From Xanthostigma xanthostigma (lineage: Eukaryota; Arthropoda; Insecta; Raphidioptera; Raphidiidae): DNA of 64,000 bases. The stretch is taken from NCBI GenBank assembly GCA_963575645.1, contig OY754467.1:40235108-40299107 (forward strand), given 5' to 3'. A model generated the notes under the pieces. It did not search any database. It worked only from the letters and a program-made list of their open reading frames with translations, and had not been told where the DNA came from. Below, piece by piece: positions 1 to 9,935 of the stretch. The position numbers and the translations under genes were made by a program. Positions within the stretch are counted from its first letter, which is position 1. Each line of letters starts with the position of its first letter.

Positions 1-490
1 CCTCATAAAAGAAAGCAGCTAAAAAAAAAAATAAAATCTTATATTGAGCTGAACAGAAAATATCTGACGCTATTTTCAGTTTTCAAAATTTATTTCAGTC
101 GTGATATTTTTGGAATTAGAAATAACAGTCCCGCGTTTTCGGATTAATTTGAAGTCAGCATTTTCTGTGAAAATGATATACCTAATATTTGTAGGCATTA
201 GGTATATATTTAATAAACGAAATATTATTAGTTGTTATAATAGCTACACGAACAAAAGGTATTGTTTTCTAATATGAGAGAAGTTTAAATTATAGGCCGG
301 TAAATTCTAATAAATGTGACCCACTCGATTTGGCTCTACGAGATAACAAACTGACATAAAAGCTATCAAAATCATAATCTTCGGTCGGGTAAAAATTGGT
401 GGGAATCCCAAGATTTGGTATGGTGAAAACCTAATCCTAATAAGCCATGCGATAGACATTTCTATATCTTTAATTTTTACTTATTCTAGA
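1..490. other. AT-rich stretch, no gene seen
   Basis: No exon-like open frame, RNA gene or structured repeat could be supported here. It is AT-rich non-coding sequence upstream of a Lep1-like element. Confidence 0.5.
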
Positions 491-1102
491 ATCTATACTA
501 ATATATAAAGCTGAAGAGTTTGTTTGTTTGTTTGAACGCGCTAATCTCAGGAACTACTGGTTCAAATTGAATAAAATTTTTTTTGTTCGATAGCCCATTT
601 ACCGAGGAAAGCTATAGGCTATATAATATTACGCTACGACCATTAGGAGCGGAGTTTTAATGAAAAATGTTGCAAAAAGTATCTCAAAAATAAGCTTCTA
701 TTCATGTGAAATGCACTAACTAGATATACTTATATTAGTGATGAAAGAACACAACATCAGGTAGATCGGTAGCGCATGCGACTGTCAATATCAGGGTCGT
801 GGGTTCGAGCCCCACGTTGGGTGAATATATTTTAATTTTTTTTTATTTTTTACATTGTTTTCTTCTAAGGCTTACATTTAAATTTATTTTAATTTTATTT
901 AATTCATTTAAAAAAAATTATTAGTTAAAAAAAGTTTAAATACTGCTCTTTATCGACAAAAACTTTTGAACGGTAACTCCGATCATCATGAAATTTGGAC
1001 ACAGCACTCATATCGGTAAACTAAAATGAATGTGTGTACTCATGTCCCTTCCTTCCCCATTCATTCTTTTGCACCCGGGGGAAACCGGGCGGGACCGCTA
1101 GT
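491..1102 (+). mobile_element. Lep1/Helitron-like non-autonomous element, split by a SINE
   Basis: It begins ATCTATACTAATATATAAAG and ends CACCCGGG...ACCGCTAGT. Three more copies occur at 18391, 32824 and 34752, each about 350 bp. This copy is longer because roughly 690-950 is foreign sequence containing a tRNA-like head. The element has no terminal inverted repeats and its 3' end is CTAGT, which resembles Helitron-like Lep1 elements of Lepidoptera. Family assignment is by recall; the repeat relationship is seen directly. Confidence 0.7.
751..823 (+). repeat. tRNA-Lys-like SINE head (pol III boxes)
   Basis: Box A-like GATCGGTAGCGCATG, a box B GGTTCGAGCCC in a good T-arm, and the 3' CCCACGTTGGG resemble a lysine tRNA. 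The 5' acceptor strand does not pair, and the anticodon stem is decayed (loop triplet GTC). A T-rich tail follows. It is read as the head of a tRNA-derived SINE inserted into the surrounding Lep1-like element, not as a working tRNA gene. Confidence 0.6.
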
Positions 1103-1678
1103 GGTTTATAAGTATGAAATTATGATTCATTTTATTTGAATGCAATCGATTGTGATAGATGAAAGTAAACCGTTTTATCTTGAGGTACGGTCTGTCTGCT
1201 AGAGGCAATATTGTACAGCAGGTGACTGGCTGACATCAGAGAGTTGGGTTTGGCTCGTAGTTTTCATGAATGAAACACGCGGCCAGAAGACAGTGCGTGA
1301 CTGGCGAAGACTTCACTTGCGCCAGAAACATCGCATCTATGACTTGTACATAACTATCTCACGTTCAAATTAAATCGAAAGTTGACCGCCGATCTATCGC
1401 AAAACAAAACAAAACCGACACACGAAGTATTATGTGCAAATGTTCCTTTGTTTCTGGAACTGTGATTGGTCGATCAAGACATTCGAACGGCAGTATTTTG
1501 TATGTTTGTTTACAGCGTAGGTACAGTTTGGATGTAGGAAGCTACTTATCCGATTTAAAAAAAACACCGCCTCTTTCAAAATTATTAAAAAAGTTTTTTT
1601 TAATAATTTTGAAAGAATTTTATTAAAAGCGAATTAGAAATTAAATATAAATTATTTTTTATATTTTTTGGATCAGTT
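1103..1678. other. No gene; contains a short perfect hairpin
   Basis: No coding signal. A hairpin at about 1572-1618 (TTTCAAAATTATTAAAAAA and its complement) accounts for the end of a spurious small open frame here. Confidence 0.45.
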
Positions 1679-1710
1679 CTGAAGAAGATCCAAATCCGGA
1701 TCGAAACGGT
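1679..1710 (+). ncRNA. Hammerhead-ribozyme-like core (minimal type)
   Basis: CTGAAGA (1679-1685) is followed by stem II GATCC / loop / GGATC (1687-1702), then GAAAC (1703-1707). This is the conserved hammerhead core with a tiny stem III, as in the minimal dimer-type hammerheads of Penelope-like elements. About 50 nt downstream is a TCGATAATTTTATTTATT block, also found next to the copy at 60175. Self-cleavage is not shown. Confidence 0.55.
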
Positions 1711-1779
1711 AATGTATTAATTATATATATTGTTAATATACTTATTGTCTAAAAAATTAGTCGATAATTTTATTTATTA

Positions 1780-1842
1780 TTGCGTTAAAATAAAAGCGCG
1801 TGTTGTAGAAACCAATTTTGCAATGCAAGTCGACGAAAAAAT
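1780..1842 (+). repeat. Conserved ~65-bp interspersed block, copy 1
   Basis: The block runs from GCGTTAAAATAAAA to GCAAGTCGACGAAAAAA. It recurs at 35236-35302 in the same orientation, and at 57913-57968 and 62650-62713 reversed. The flanks differ, so it is probably a conserved terminus of one repeat family. Confidence 0.65.
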
Positions 1843-2213
1843 GCGGGCTGTTAGTATTTAATATTTGTAAGTTTGTCAAACTCTGTAAATTTGATGACAG
1901 ATAAGGTTTGTTACTTCACTATAAGGAATAGAGTTATTTCAGAATTTCTCTAATAGACCTACTTCAATTTTCAATTTCTAAATGGTATAACTTGCAATAA
2001 TTGTCTATTTATTTATATTACACAAATAGATGTTTTAGCATATATTTCCGATTAGAGTACGATAACTCGATATGCAAAATATCCTTTGGAAATACACAAT
2101 ATTTATTTGAAATAATACATTATAACAGTATTATAATATAAATTGTCGACCAATTTTTTTCAGACTAGGTATATATTGACAAAAATAAAATTATAAATCA
2201 ATATTACAAGAAA

Positions 2214-2247
2214 ATGACGTTTCGATCTGGGTTTAGATCTTCTTCAG
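2214..2247 (-). ncRNA. Hammerhead-like core in left foldback arm
   Basis: Read on the minus strand: CTGAAGA, stem II GATCT/AGATC, then CGAAACGTCAT. All core positions of the minimal hammerhead are present. It is the best-preserved core of this foldback pair. Confidence 0.55.
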
Positions 2248-2310
2248 AAATATATAAAAATATAAAAAATATATTACTAAAATCTACTTTTTTTATATTT
2301 TTAGATATAT

Positions 2311-2344
2311 CTGAAAAAGATCTAAACCCAGATCAAAACGTCAT
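2311..2344 (+). ncRNA. Mutated hammerhead-like core in right foldback arm
   Basis: The same stem II is present (GATCT/AGATC). The first core segment is CTGAAAA and the second is CAAAACGTC, so two catalytic-core positions are changed. It is probably a dead partner of the minus-strand copy at 2214. Confidence 0.4.
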
Positions 2345-2380
2345 TTTTTTGTAATATTGATTTATAATTTTATTTTTGTC

Positions 2381-3269
2381 AAAGGGCGTTTGGGGGAGTT
2401 CTTTAAAAAACAATTATACGGGCTCGTGTATACAAAGTGAGATAGTAAATAGTAATAGAGTAATTCTACACCAGTTGTTATGATGTGTAAGTATATATGT
2501 GATTTCTGATTGGTTATAAATTTAAAAAACGACAGTATACGACACAAAGTTTTTACGTACCTATTTTTGAGGAAATTTGTGAATAATCCTCAAAGTTTTT
2601 TTGCTTGGAACGTCAAAATTTAACGTTTTCTATGATTTAAAAAAAATAAAAATTTAAGCACATCGAGTTTACGTACTGAATTTCCAAATTTATCACAAAC
2701 CTCAACTTTTTATAATTAAACGCTTATAACTTATGCTATTAACCAAAGGTATGCTAAAATCATCAACGACCCACCACTATAGTAATACGATTAGAACATT
2801 GCGCAGTTTCGAATCGGACATAAAGTCATGTCGTTTGTGACGTGCAAAAAGAAGATGAAGAGAAGCTGATTTGCTGTCTACACATCTACATACAGAATAC
2901 GTGACCGCCGATTGCGGTAGCTTGACCCTAATGACCCATTCTGTTGAAGATCTGAACACGAATAATCAACAACTATTAAATATTACGTATGTTGCGTTTT
3001 CAATTTGTCAAGAAAGTCGTCTTTTTATGTTCTTTTTTAGTGTTGAGCTCTGGGCATACATCATCACCATGTAAAAAATCTAATCATTTCATTAATTAAA
3101 TATCTTTTTTAGAATATGACGAGATGTACATTAATATCTCAGGTAATGCACGTCAGTAACGACAAGATGATGCAGCTTATTTGAAAATATTGTTCAAATA
3201 AGCTGGGAATACATAATTTGATTATAAGGGAAAGCTGCTGCTTTGATACATGCAACGTTGCATTGCATC
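2381..3269. other. No gene seen
   Basis: Several short open frames lack family similarity, splice context or codon structure. No repeat relationship was recognised elsewhere in the window. Confidence 0.45.
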
Positions 3270-4033
3270 TAGAGAATACAATCCCGGGATCCCGAATCTC
3301 GGGATCCCGGAATCCCGGCCGTTTTCTGGTCCCGAAAATCCCGGGACCGTACTTGGCTAATGTCGGGATTTTCGGGATTGCCACAAACAGATCTAGTTTG
3401 CATTCCGTAATCCGTTGCGCCTTGACAATTACCTTGCCTAGATTATATTAATATTATTTATTACATCACAACAAAAACAATCCTTAAATACGAAATATGA
3501 AATCTCCAGATCCTGAAGTACAAGTACAAAATGAATCGGGGTTGGCAAATAGTATTAGACGTGAAATAAGCCTGTTCGAAAATGGAGGAGTTCGTGGATA
3601 TCACTTAGAAACAGCATATAAGTTCTATTGTCTATATTCCTCCAACCAGCGTAGAACCTGAGCGAGCGTTTTCAGCTGCTGCTTATGTTGGCAATAAACT
3701 ACGAAGCAGGCTTGTAAGTCATTGGATGCTTTAATATTTCTGCGATTGTATTTTCGAAATATAAAAATAGTTTTTTTGTGTTGTCTTATTGATTTCTTGC
3801 AAAAGTGAAGTTTTTTTTGTTTTGTCTATTTTCTTTTCTTACTATATTGTGATTTGCGTTGTGCAACGATATTAAAAATATTTTTTAAGTAATTACTCAA
3901 GTTTTTTTTTCATTTCAGCCCAGTTAGAAACCACATATAGTCTAATCCCGGGATAGCCCCGGGACGCCGGGATTACGCATCAAAAATCCCATAATCCCGG
4001 GATTGAAAAACATGCTCGGGATTGTATTCTCTA
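3270..4033. mobile_element. Decayed hAT element with CCCGGGAT-rich ends
   Basis: The ends are inverted: TAGAGAATACAATCCCG at 3270, complementary to CGGGATTGTATTCTCTA ending 4033. ATTGCA lies two bases outside each end (3262-3267, 4036-4041), a possible eroded target duplication. Both subterminal zones are packed with palindromic ATCCCGGGAT repeats. The interior has a hAT transposase C-terminal fragment. Most of the transposase is gone. Confidence 0.75.
3527..3734 (+). pseudogene. hAT transposase C-terminal (dimerisation) fragment, frameshifted
   Basis: One frame from 3527 gives ...LANSIRREISLFENGGVRG... A second frame from 3624 gives IPPTSVEPERAFSAAAYVG then NKLRSRL, ending at a stop at 3732. 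These are adjacent parts of the hAT-family dimerisation domain (normally ...PxTSxxxERxFSxAG...RSRL) in two different frames, so a frameshift separates them. The rest of the transposase (zinc finger, catalytic DDE region) is absent. Confidence 0.8.
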
Positions 4034-4041
4034 TAATTGCA

Positions 4042-4892
4042 ACAAAACAGAGCAATGCGTTTCCAGCTTTAGAATATATATCGCGTGTTTTAGCGCATTG
4101 TCATCTTGCTAAACGAGCATTGTGGACGACAAATCAAACCAAATTCATTAACCTATAACAATTTTTTTGAGATATACATCTGAATATGTATTTAATATTT
4201 ATGTATTAAAAAAATGTATATTTGTATACATATCTTTATTTTAAAGCATTTTTTAAAATATTGTTTTTTAAAAATATGATAATAATTTACTATTATTAAG
4301 CCTTTTATATTAATAATTAATTTTGTTTAAAATATGTTTTAAAATCTATTTTTGAAGCCTATAATAAAAGATTTTAAAATAATGCAATAATATTTAGTAG
4401 ATTATTCCATAACATACATGAAATACTGTCATCATTAATTAGTATTATCGTAATAAATTTCATGATAAATACCCGGTAAAAATATTTTTTAGTCAATATT
4501 TCGGCACCAGAGCATTTTAACTGCCTATCTATATACTTTCTAAGAAGTCATATAAATATTTTAATAAATAAGTAGGTATCTAATGTCAATATCTATAAAA
4601 CATAAATTTTACTTATTAATATTACATAATTCATAAAAAACACTTTCAGAGCCTCTGAATATTAAATTACATTCGAAAAGACTTTTGACACTTATATAAG
4701 GTAGTATAAAGCATCTAATTTTTGAAGAGGTTGGGTCAAAAATTCTCAGTGATATACTATCTCACAAATGAACATTGTTGACAGTCTCATTGTAGAAAAA
4801 ATAAAATTCAAAATATATCAAACGACAGTCAATGAAATAGTGATTTAAGATAAATATAAGTATAAAGTAGTGTTGATCCAATAGAATGTTAC
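4042..4892. other. Very AT-rich stretch, no gene seen
   Basis: Long A/T runs and no coding or structured signal. Probably old intergenic sequence. Confidence 0.45.
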
Positions 4893-5104
4893 GATGAAGG
4901 AAGGCTTTTTGGTTTTGGATCATAAGTAAATAAGCTTTACCAATGTTTCGCTAGTGGATCATGTATGTTGTTTTAACAATTTACCACCTTTCGACCAGCT
5001 TGGGACCCTGAAGATGAAAATAAATTTTTCGAAACGTTGGCCACTAGCAAAACATTGGTAAAGCTTATTTACTTATGATCCTCAACCAATAACCTTCCTT
5101 CATC
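4893..5104. repeat. Foldback element with hammerhead-like core
   Basis: GATGAAGGAAGGCTTTTTGG...CAATGTTTCGCTAGTGG on the left is the complement of CCACTAGCAAAACATTGG...CCTTCCTTCATC on the right. The arms are about 70 bp with an unpaired centre of about 70 bp holding the ribozyme-like motif at 5008. It has no coding capacity. Confidence 0.75.
5008..5042 (+). ncRNA. Hammerhead-like core
   Basis: CTGAAGA (5008-5014), stem II GAAAA/TTTTC closed by loop TAAAT (5016-5030), GAAAC (5031-5035), then GTTGG. Core and stem II are intact. The stem III partner is not obvious locally, as expected for a minimal or dimer-type hammerhead. Confidence 0.55.
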
Positions 5105-5476
5105 ATAAATAGAAGTCATGATAGGTTTAATTTCAAAAATAACTGTTGTGAAATATACATTTCCAAAGTTAATAGAAAAAAAACTAGAACTTTTACCTGT
5201 ACTACTAATTAAAATTAAACGTAAAGATCCTAATTCAGTGAGTTTTATATAAATTCTCAATAGGTAAATGGCAACCGCGCTTGCTCTTCTCTGCTTGTGT
5301 TATCTTGATGGTAGGGATGAAACATAGACATAAATATCTCTGGGATGAAAGTCTGTAGGTGGGAGTGTCTTTTTCTTGCACTGTCCAATAGTACACTAAA
5401 TGAAAGCAAGAGCGATCTACGTGAGAAAGAAAATGCAATGTTGCCAAGACCTTTGTCCAAGTTGAAATGTGTCAAA

Positions 5477-5650
5477 ATAAGAAGAAATCCTTTCCAAAAA
5501 TTGATTAATTCATTTATTTATATATTGAGCGCTTTCGTTCAGAATTAGTTAGTAAAAAAAAACTAATTTTGAAGATGAACTAATATGTCCGAAAGCGCTC
5601 AATATGTAAATAAATGAATTAAAAAAATTTTGGAAGGGATTTCTTCTTAT
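5477..5650. repeat. Foldback element, decayed hammerhead-like centre
   Basis: Arms ATAAGAAGAAATCC...ATATTGAGCGCTTTCG and their complement surround a loop. The inner part reads TTGAAGA ... GTCCGAAAGCGC, a possible hammerhead remnant with a mutated first core base and weak stem II. The foldback is certain; the ribozyme reading is weak. Confidence 0.65.
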
Positions 5651-5726
5651 TTTTATCTTAAATTTCCAAAATGGCGTAATTGAAAACTTTGAAATGTATC
5701 ATCTTTGAATAAATCTAACGCATGTA

Positions 5727-6183
5727 CAGTAGAATCCGGATAAAGCGACTGTTAAGGGACCGGCTATATTACGCCGTACTAACCGGACGACGCACAAAAC
5801 GGCATGAAATTTTATATAATAATATCTCATTTTGACGTGCGTTGACACGAAGTTAACGCAGTGATTCATCAAAAGGGGAAAAAATACTATGGAATTTACT
5901 CGGGAATAAAACAGCGTGCATCTGGGAAGGAAGGGAGTGGGTGCATCGAGATAATGCAAGTATTTGCCCTTGAAATTATGAATCATTTTGAGATGTGCGT
6001 CGTTCTAACCGAACAACTTTTAATAAATTAAGTCGCTGAAAGCGGTTGATCGCTTTAACCGGAGTCGTACTAAACGGATATACTTTCGCAGTATGTTTTA
6101 TGAAAATCAAACTTGAGGTTGCATTTACGTCGTTAAAAGCGGTTGGCCGTTATAAACGGAGTCGTACTATTCGGATTCTACTG
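5727..6183. mobile_element. Tc1/pogo-type MITE, 457 bp
   Basis: The ends are CAGTAGAATCCGG and its near-complement CGGATTCTACTG, flanked by TA on both sides (5725-5726, 6184-6185). That is the target-site signature of Tc1/mariner/pogo elements. The CAGTAGAAnCC terminus recalls pogo/Tigger ends. It has no transposase and is non-autonomous. Confidence 0.75.
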
Positions 6184-6992
6184 TATATTATTGTATAGAC
6201 ACCATATATAAAATTAGGAGGCCTGTTTATAAGCATAGAATTTCCCTTGCACAATGTACCCCGCAAAAGTGCCTGCCCAACCTCCTTAAGATTTTTTTTT
6301 TTGATAATAAGCGTTTAAATAGGTTTTTAATATGTATTTTTTTTTGTTTCAGGTAAGAATGCTTTATAAATCAACCTCGTAAGTCTCATGTAAGTTATTT
6401 TCTTCTTATTTAGGGGTGAATTTCTGATATTTAAAATACGGCAGAGCTAACTGGTTAAAAATTGTCGAATTTACGACTTTTTTTATTCTTAAATGTCACT
6501 TCCATGCCTAAAACAGCTTCCAAAAAGTCGGTAGCTCTTGGACTACATCGTCTTTCTTTGGAGTGTAAAATTGCCATTAAAATTATTTATTTTGTTTACA
6601 TGGTAATTTTAAATATAATAATCCTTTAATTGTTGCTAGGGTTTTCTAACTAATCATGTTTTATTCGGTTAGCGTCAACGAAAAGATTTAAAATAATTTT
6701 TATTTAATATGTGTACTTTTCAAGTTCGTCTAATGTTAAAATAAATCGTACAACAGTTATGGTGAGTTCTGCTACTAACAAACAACCTAATTTATGTAAG
6801 ATAGTAAATATTTCAATACTTCTTGTAAAGTTAAAGCATTTTCTGCAGTTTTTTGACGTTTAGAAACTATTTTTCGTAACAATGATATAATTAAAAAAAA
6901 ATACTGATAATAATACTAAAACTGTTCTGAGTGCCAAACTTATTTGGTTTCATTTTGTCTGAACGGAGTCTAATGACAATTTCTTCCTCCAG
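6184..6992. other. Upstream region of the channel gene
   Basis: A further 5' exon or the promoter of the channel gene should lie here or farther upstream. No convincing start exon was found. TTTCAGGTAAG at about 6350 pairs an acceptor and a donor with no exon between them and is not used. Confidence 0.35.
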
Positions 6993-7175
6993 GATATGCA
7001 TCAATGTAGTTTAACAAAACAGCGTTTCGGCTTTAACAAATTGCCACCTAATGCTTCGCTATTCCGTCGAATATTACGCGAGATTCACAAAAATTTGGTT
7101 GTGTCTGCGAAACATCCACGTACTAAAAACTGTTTCCGAAGTACGGCAGCAATCAGAGCTGAACAGAGAAGACAG
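6993..7175 (+). CDS. HCN/CNG-family channel, exon A (N-terminal block)
   Basis: This exon codes 61 residues, opening after TTCTTCCTCCAG (6981-6992) and closing at AGACAG|GTGGGG. It holds the cytoplasmic N-terminal block conserved in insect HCN-like channels: a Cys-containing opening, ...LPPNASLFRRILREI..., then KHPRTKNCFRS and AIRAEQRRQ just before S1. The first Met is residue 2 (6996), so translation may start here with the acceptor unused, or an upstream exon may add residues. The frame is closed by a stop at 6960. The exon ends in phase 0, which joins cleanly to 8611. Confidence 0.75.
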
Positions 7176-7479
7176 GTGGGGGGCATTATTGTGTTTACTA
7201 CTCTTATTTACATTAGTAATTCTGTGATTTAGACGAGGCGCTAGAGGGAAGTGAGTATGCAAAATGTGAGGGCCGGCAACTATGCCCGGATTCTTGTGCC
7301 TGAGACCCCAAACAATGAAAAAACCCATGTTGCCGGCCGCTGCGGTGGTCCCCTCTAGTCGCTTCCACTCTTCACTCCTCGCCCTACGGTAAGCATAGCG
7401 CGTTAAGGGGTTACATGGGTTTGAAAATTTCAAAAAACGCATTTTATCTTTTTTATCAAATAGTATAATGTACCTAGAA

Positions 7480-7901
7480 CAGAGGTCCCTAGACTTTTTT
7501 GTCTCGTAGACCACTTGGCCTGCTTACCTGATATTGATTTTTTTGCAAATTTATTAACTTCAAATGTATTTTTGACAGCCGGTATAGTACTACTCACTTT
7601 GAAAGATTAAAATTTCATAAAATAAGTAGCTAAGCAAAAAATAAATGCCTTTGGTGTGAGGGATGAACCTTATACTTTAATAATAAATTTTCAACATTTG
7701 GCATCAATTAAATTAGGCTTAATCAAAAATCCTCTCGGTTAACGATGTCCAGTTTGTTTCTTTTTTGTTAAGAGATCCACTATCGTTGACCACAATTTTC
7801 ATTTCATGGACCCCCAATTGTTTTTTTTTTCGCTAACATGGACGCCTTGCAAATTGTCGTCGACCCCAGGGGGTCGATATAAACCACTTTGGGAATCACT
7901 G
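7480..7901. mobile_element. hAT MITE inside channel intron
   Basis: The 5' end is CAGAGGTCCCTAGAC. The 3' end is the complement of CAGTGATTCCCAAAGTGG. Flanking octamers ACCTAGAA (7472-7479) and ATCTAGAA (7902-7909) match at 7 of 8 positions, a typical hAT target duplication. It has no transposase and lies wholly within the intron 7176-8610. Confidence 0.8.
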
Positions 7902-8102
7902 ATCTAGAATATATTTCCAAAGTCTTAAGTCAATCATAGTAAAAGTCTAGGAGAGAGAGAGCCTTTGAAAATATTCCCCATTATAGGGCAAAGCTGGCCG
8001 GGAGCGGCGTAGATATATCGTGTTTTTTCTCAAAGTACTACTTTCCTCAAAAACGAATAAACCAATCACATTGAAATTTTGCATGCTTCTTTAAAATACG
8101 AT

Positions 8103-8270
8103 CGACTAGTGATTGAACGAAGGATTTTTATTTTTTTCGATCAAAACAAATTTTACAAGACTATAAGTAGTGTAAATTGTACCAAAAATTAGACTATTTG
8201 ACATGCCACATGCCAAAAATTAAATTTTTATTTTTTTTTTTAAACCCTTCATTCAATCACAAGCTAATAA
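8103..8270. repeat. Inverted repeat in channel intron
   Basis: GACTAGTGATTGAACGAAGG near 8103 is mirrored by CCCTTCATTCAATCACAAG near 8250. A third, partial copy (CGTGATTGAATGAAGGATT) follows at about 8385. It looks like a decayed MITE plus a fragment. No coding content. Confidence 0.55.
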
Positions 8271-8610
8271 TTTTAATAACAAAACCATAAAGAAAAAGTG
8301 TCCTCACGGTGGACATGATAACCCACGATAGCTTGATCGGAAATTAAAAAAATAATTTTTTTTCTGTTAGTAGATAAGTATAGCTCGTGATTGAATGAAG
8401 GATTAAAAAAAAATTAATTTTCGGCAAAGTTGCATGCAAAATAGTCTATTTTTCCAAATTTACTGGGAAGTTAATAAATATTTAATCAAATGTATACTGA
8501 TAGGCGCTGTTAACGTCAATATTGATGACCGTCTGTAATCGATAATAATCTACACCATATACTCACTGATCCAGAGATAAAAAAATATGGCCATATTTTT
8601 TTTATTATAG

Positions 8611-8844
8611 ATTTTCAATCACCGATGGTATATAATACATCCGTTCTGTCAGTATCGGCATTATTGGGACAATCTGACTTTTCTTGCATATAATATTAGT
8701 TTAATCAATGGTCCTTGGATGGCGGCACTTTTTGATGGATATACTCGCTACCAACATATACCGCGTCTAGAGGGTACTCTGCGTGTGGTGGTTTATGTGC
8801 TCGTGTTCTTGGATATTTTTTTTAATTTCTTTACAGGATACCAG
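8611..8844 (+). CDS. HCN/CNG-family channel, exon B (S1-S2)
   Basis: This exon codes 78 residues, bounded by TTTATTATAG|ATT and CCAG|GTGAAT, with phase 0 at both ends. It begins with the hallmark pre-S1 motif WYIIHPFCQYRHYWD (HCN family: WxIHPxSxFRxYWD). S1 follows, then a short loop, then S2 as VVVYVLVFLDIFFNFFTGY, with the family's D-I-x-x-x-F-x-T-G-Y signature at the S2 end. The intron before it is 1435 bp and carries a hAT MITE. Reading only from the internal ATG at 8719 would lose S1 and the HP motif. Confidence 0.88.
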
Positions 8845-9029
8845 GTGAATTATTTGAAATACTACTTTCTGAAACACAAACGAGATCGCAAAAACAGCTC
8901 TCATAAAATAAACAAAAACAGTCGTTTCATATAGTTTGTCAGTTTGGGTTAAATCTTGCAATCGAAATTTAGACTAGATATAATTAAGCTAGAGCTTTGA
9001 AATTTTGCACACGTGTAGAAGTTTGGTGA

Positions 9030-9290
9030 GAATGCATAAATCCAATATGGAGGACGATGCATTATTTTTTTATTTGCACAACCCTCTTGACGTGTGTATC
9101 AAATGATAGAGTTTGACGAGTGGAATACAATAAGCTGTGTGACGTCATTGTAAATCCAATATGGCGGACGCCCTGAAATGGCGGACAGTTTTTTTTCTCA
9201 CAATCCTTTTGACATGGGTATCAAACGAAAAAGTGAAATACAATATGCTATGTGACGTCCTTTTAAATCCAATATGGCGGATGCCACATG
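9030..9290. repeat. Imperfect tandem repeat in channel intron
   Basis: The phrase AAATCCAATATGGCGGA recurs three times (about 9040, 9150, 9270). GACGTG...TATCAAA and GTGACGTC recur between them, giving a period near 110-130 bp. It lies in the intron 8845-9935. Origin unknown. Confidence 0.6.
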
Positions 9291-9935
9291 TCTGATCGAT
9301 TTGAAATTTTGTACACATATATTATGTATTACTGGCGACAATATATGATTCAATCGTTTTTAGAATATAATAATCAATTTTCATAAGTTAATGTTTTCAA
9401 AGTAAAAATTTTGAAAGATTAAAAAGAATCAATTAAAATATTAGACAAGCTTTATTTGAAATTTACTAAGGAAAAAATAATTTCTTATATTTTAAATTCA
9501 TAATTATAAAAGCGTGGGCTGTAATCTTTACGATCGTTTATCCACGGAATGTTTTTGTTTCGTAATGTTCAATTTTTAACTGCGATTTTTTTAAACGGTC
9601 GTATTTTAAGTAATTAACAAAATGTCCTTTACTCTGACAAGTAATTAGCCAGACCTAGTTCGTGAATTGCGACGCAATATGATGCAACAAATATAACAGG
9701 GCCACAATACACGAATATTAAGAAAGTCATACGTTTTGGTTCTAAATAAAGATTCTATTCTATTATACAACTATGAACCTCAATTAACTATTTGCTCCTT
9801 TTTAGTACATTTCAATATAAGCTTGTCTATCTCATCATCAGATCAATAACAAGCCGTTTTTGTGGTCAGTCTTTGACGCTGGAAGTGCCATTGAAGTTTT
9901 GGGTATTTTAAATGACGCATAATCCCTGATTTCAG

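Larger units (their letters stand above)
2143..2380. repeat. Foldback element with two divergent hammerhead-like cores
   Basis: Two arms face each other around an AT-rich loop at about 2250-2310: GACAAAAATAAAATTATAAATC... and its complement. A closely related foldback is at 60065-60275. Each arm carries a hammerhead-like core, minus strand on the left and a mutated plus-strand core on the right. Confidence 0.75.

Noticed and set aside
3139..3451. Open frames on both strands rich in G/P/R (81 and 77 codons)
   Set aside because: They translate the palindromic CCCGGGAT subterminal repeats of the hAT remnant.
6345..6362. Exon starting at TTTGTTTCAG near 6355
   Set aside because: A donor (GTAAG) follows the acceptor at once, leaving no exon. 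A similar string near 63800 also has no open frame.
7074..7514. 146-codon minus-strand open frame
   Set aside because: It is antisense to exon A and crosses the exon border and intron into the hAT MITE. No domain.
8719..8934. 71-codon independent small protein
   Set aside because: It is exon B read past its splice donor. The part after 8844 is intron.
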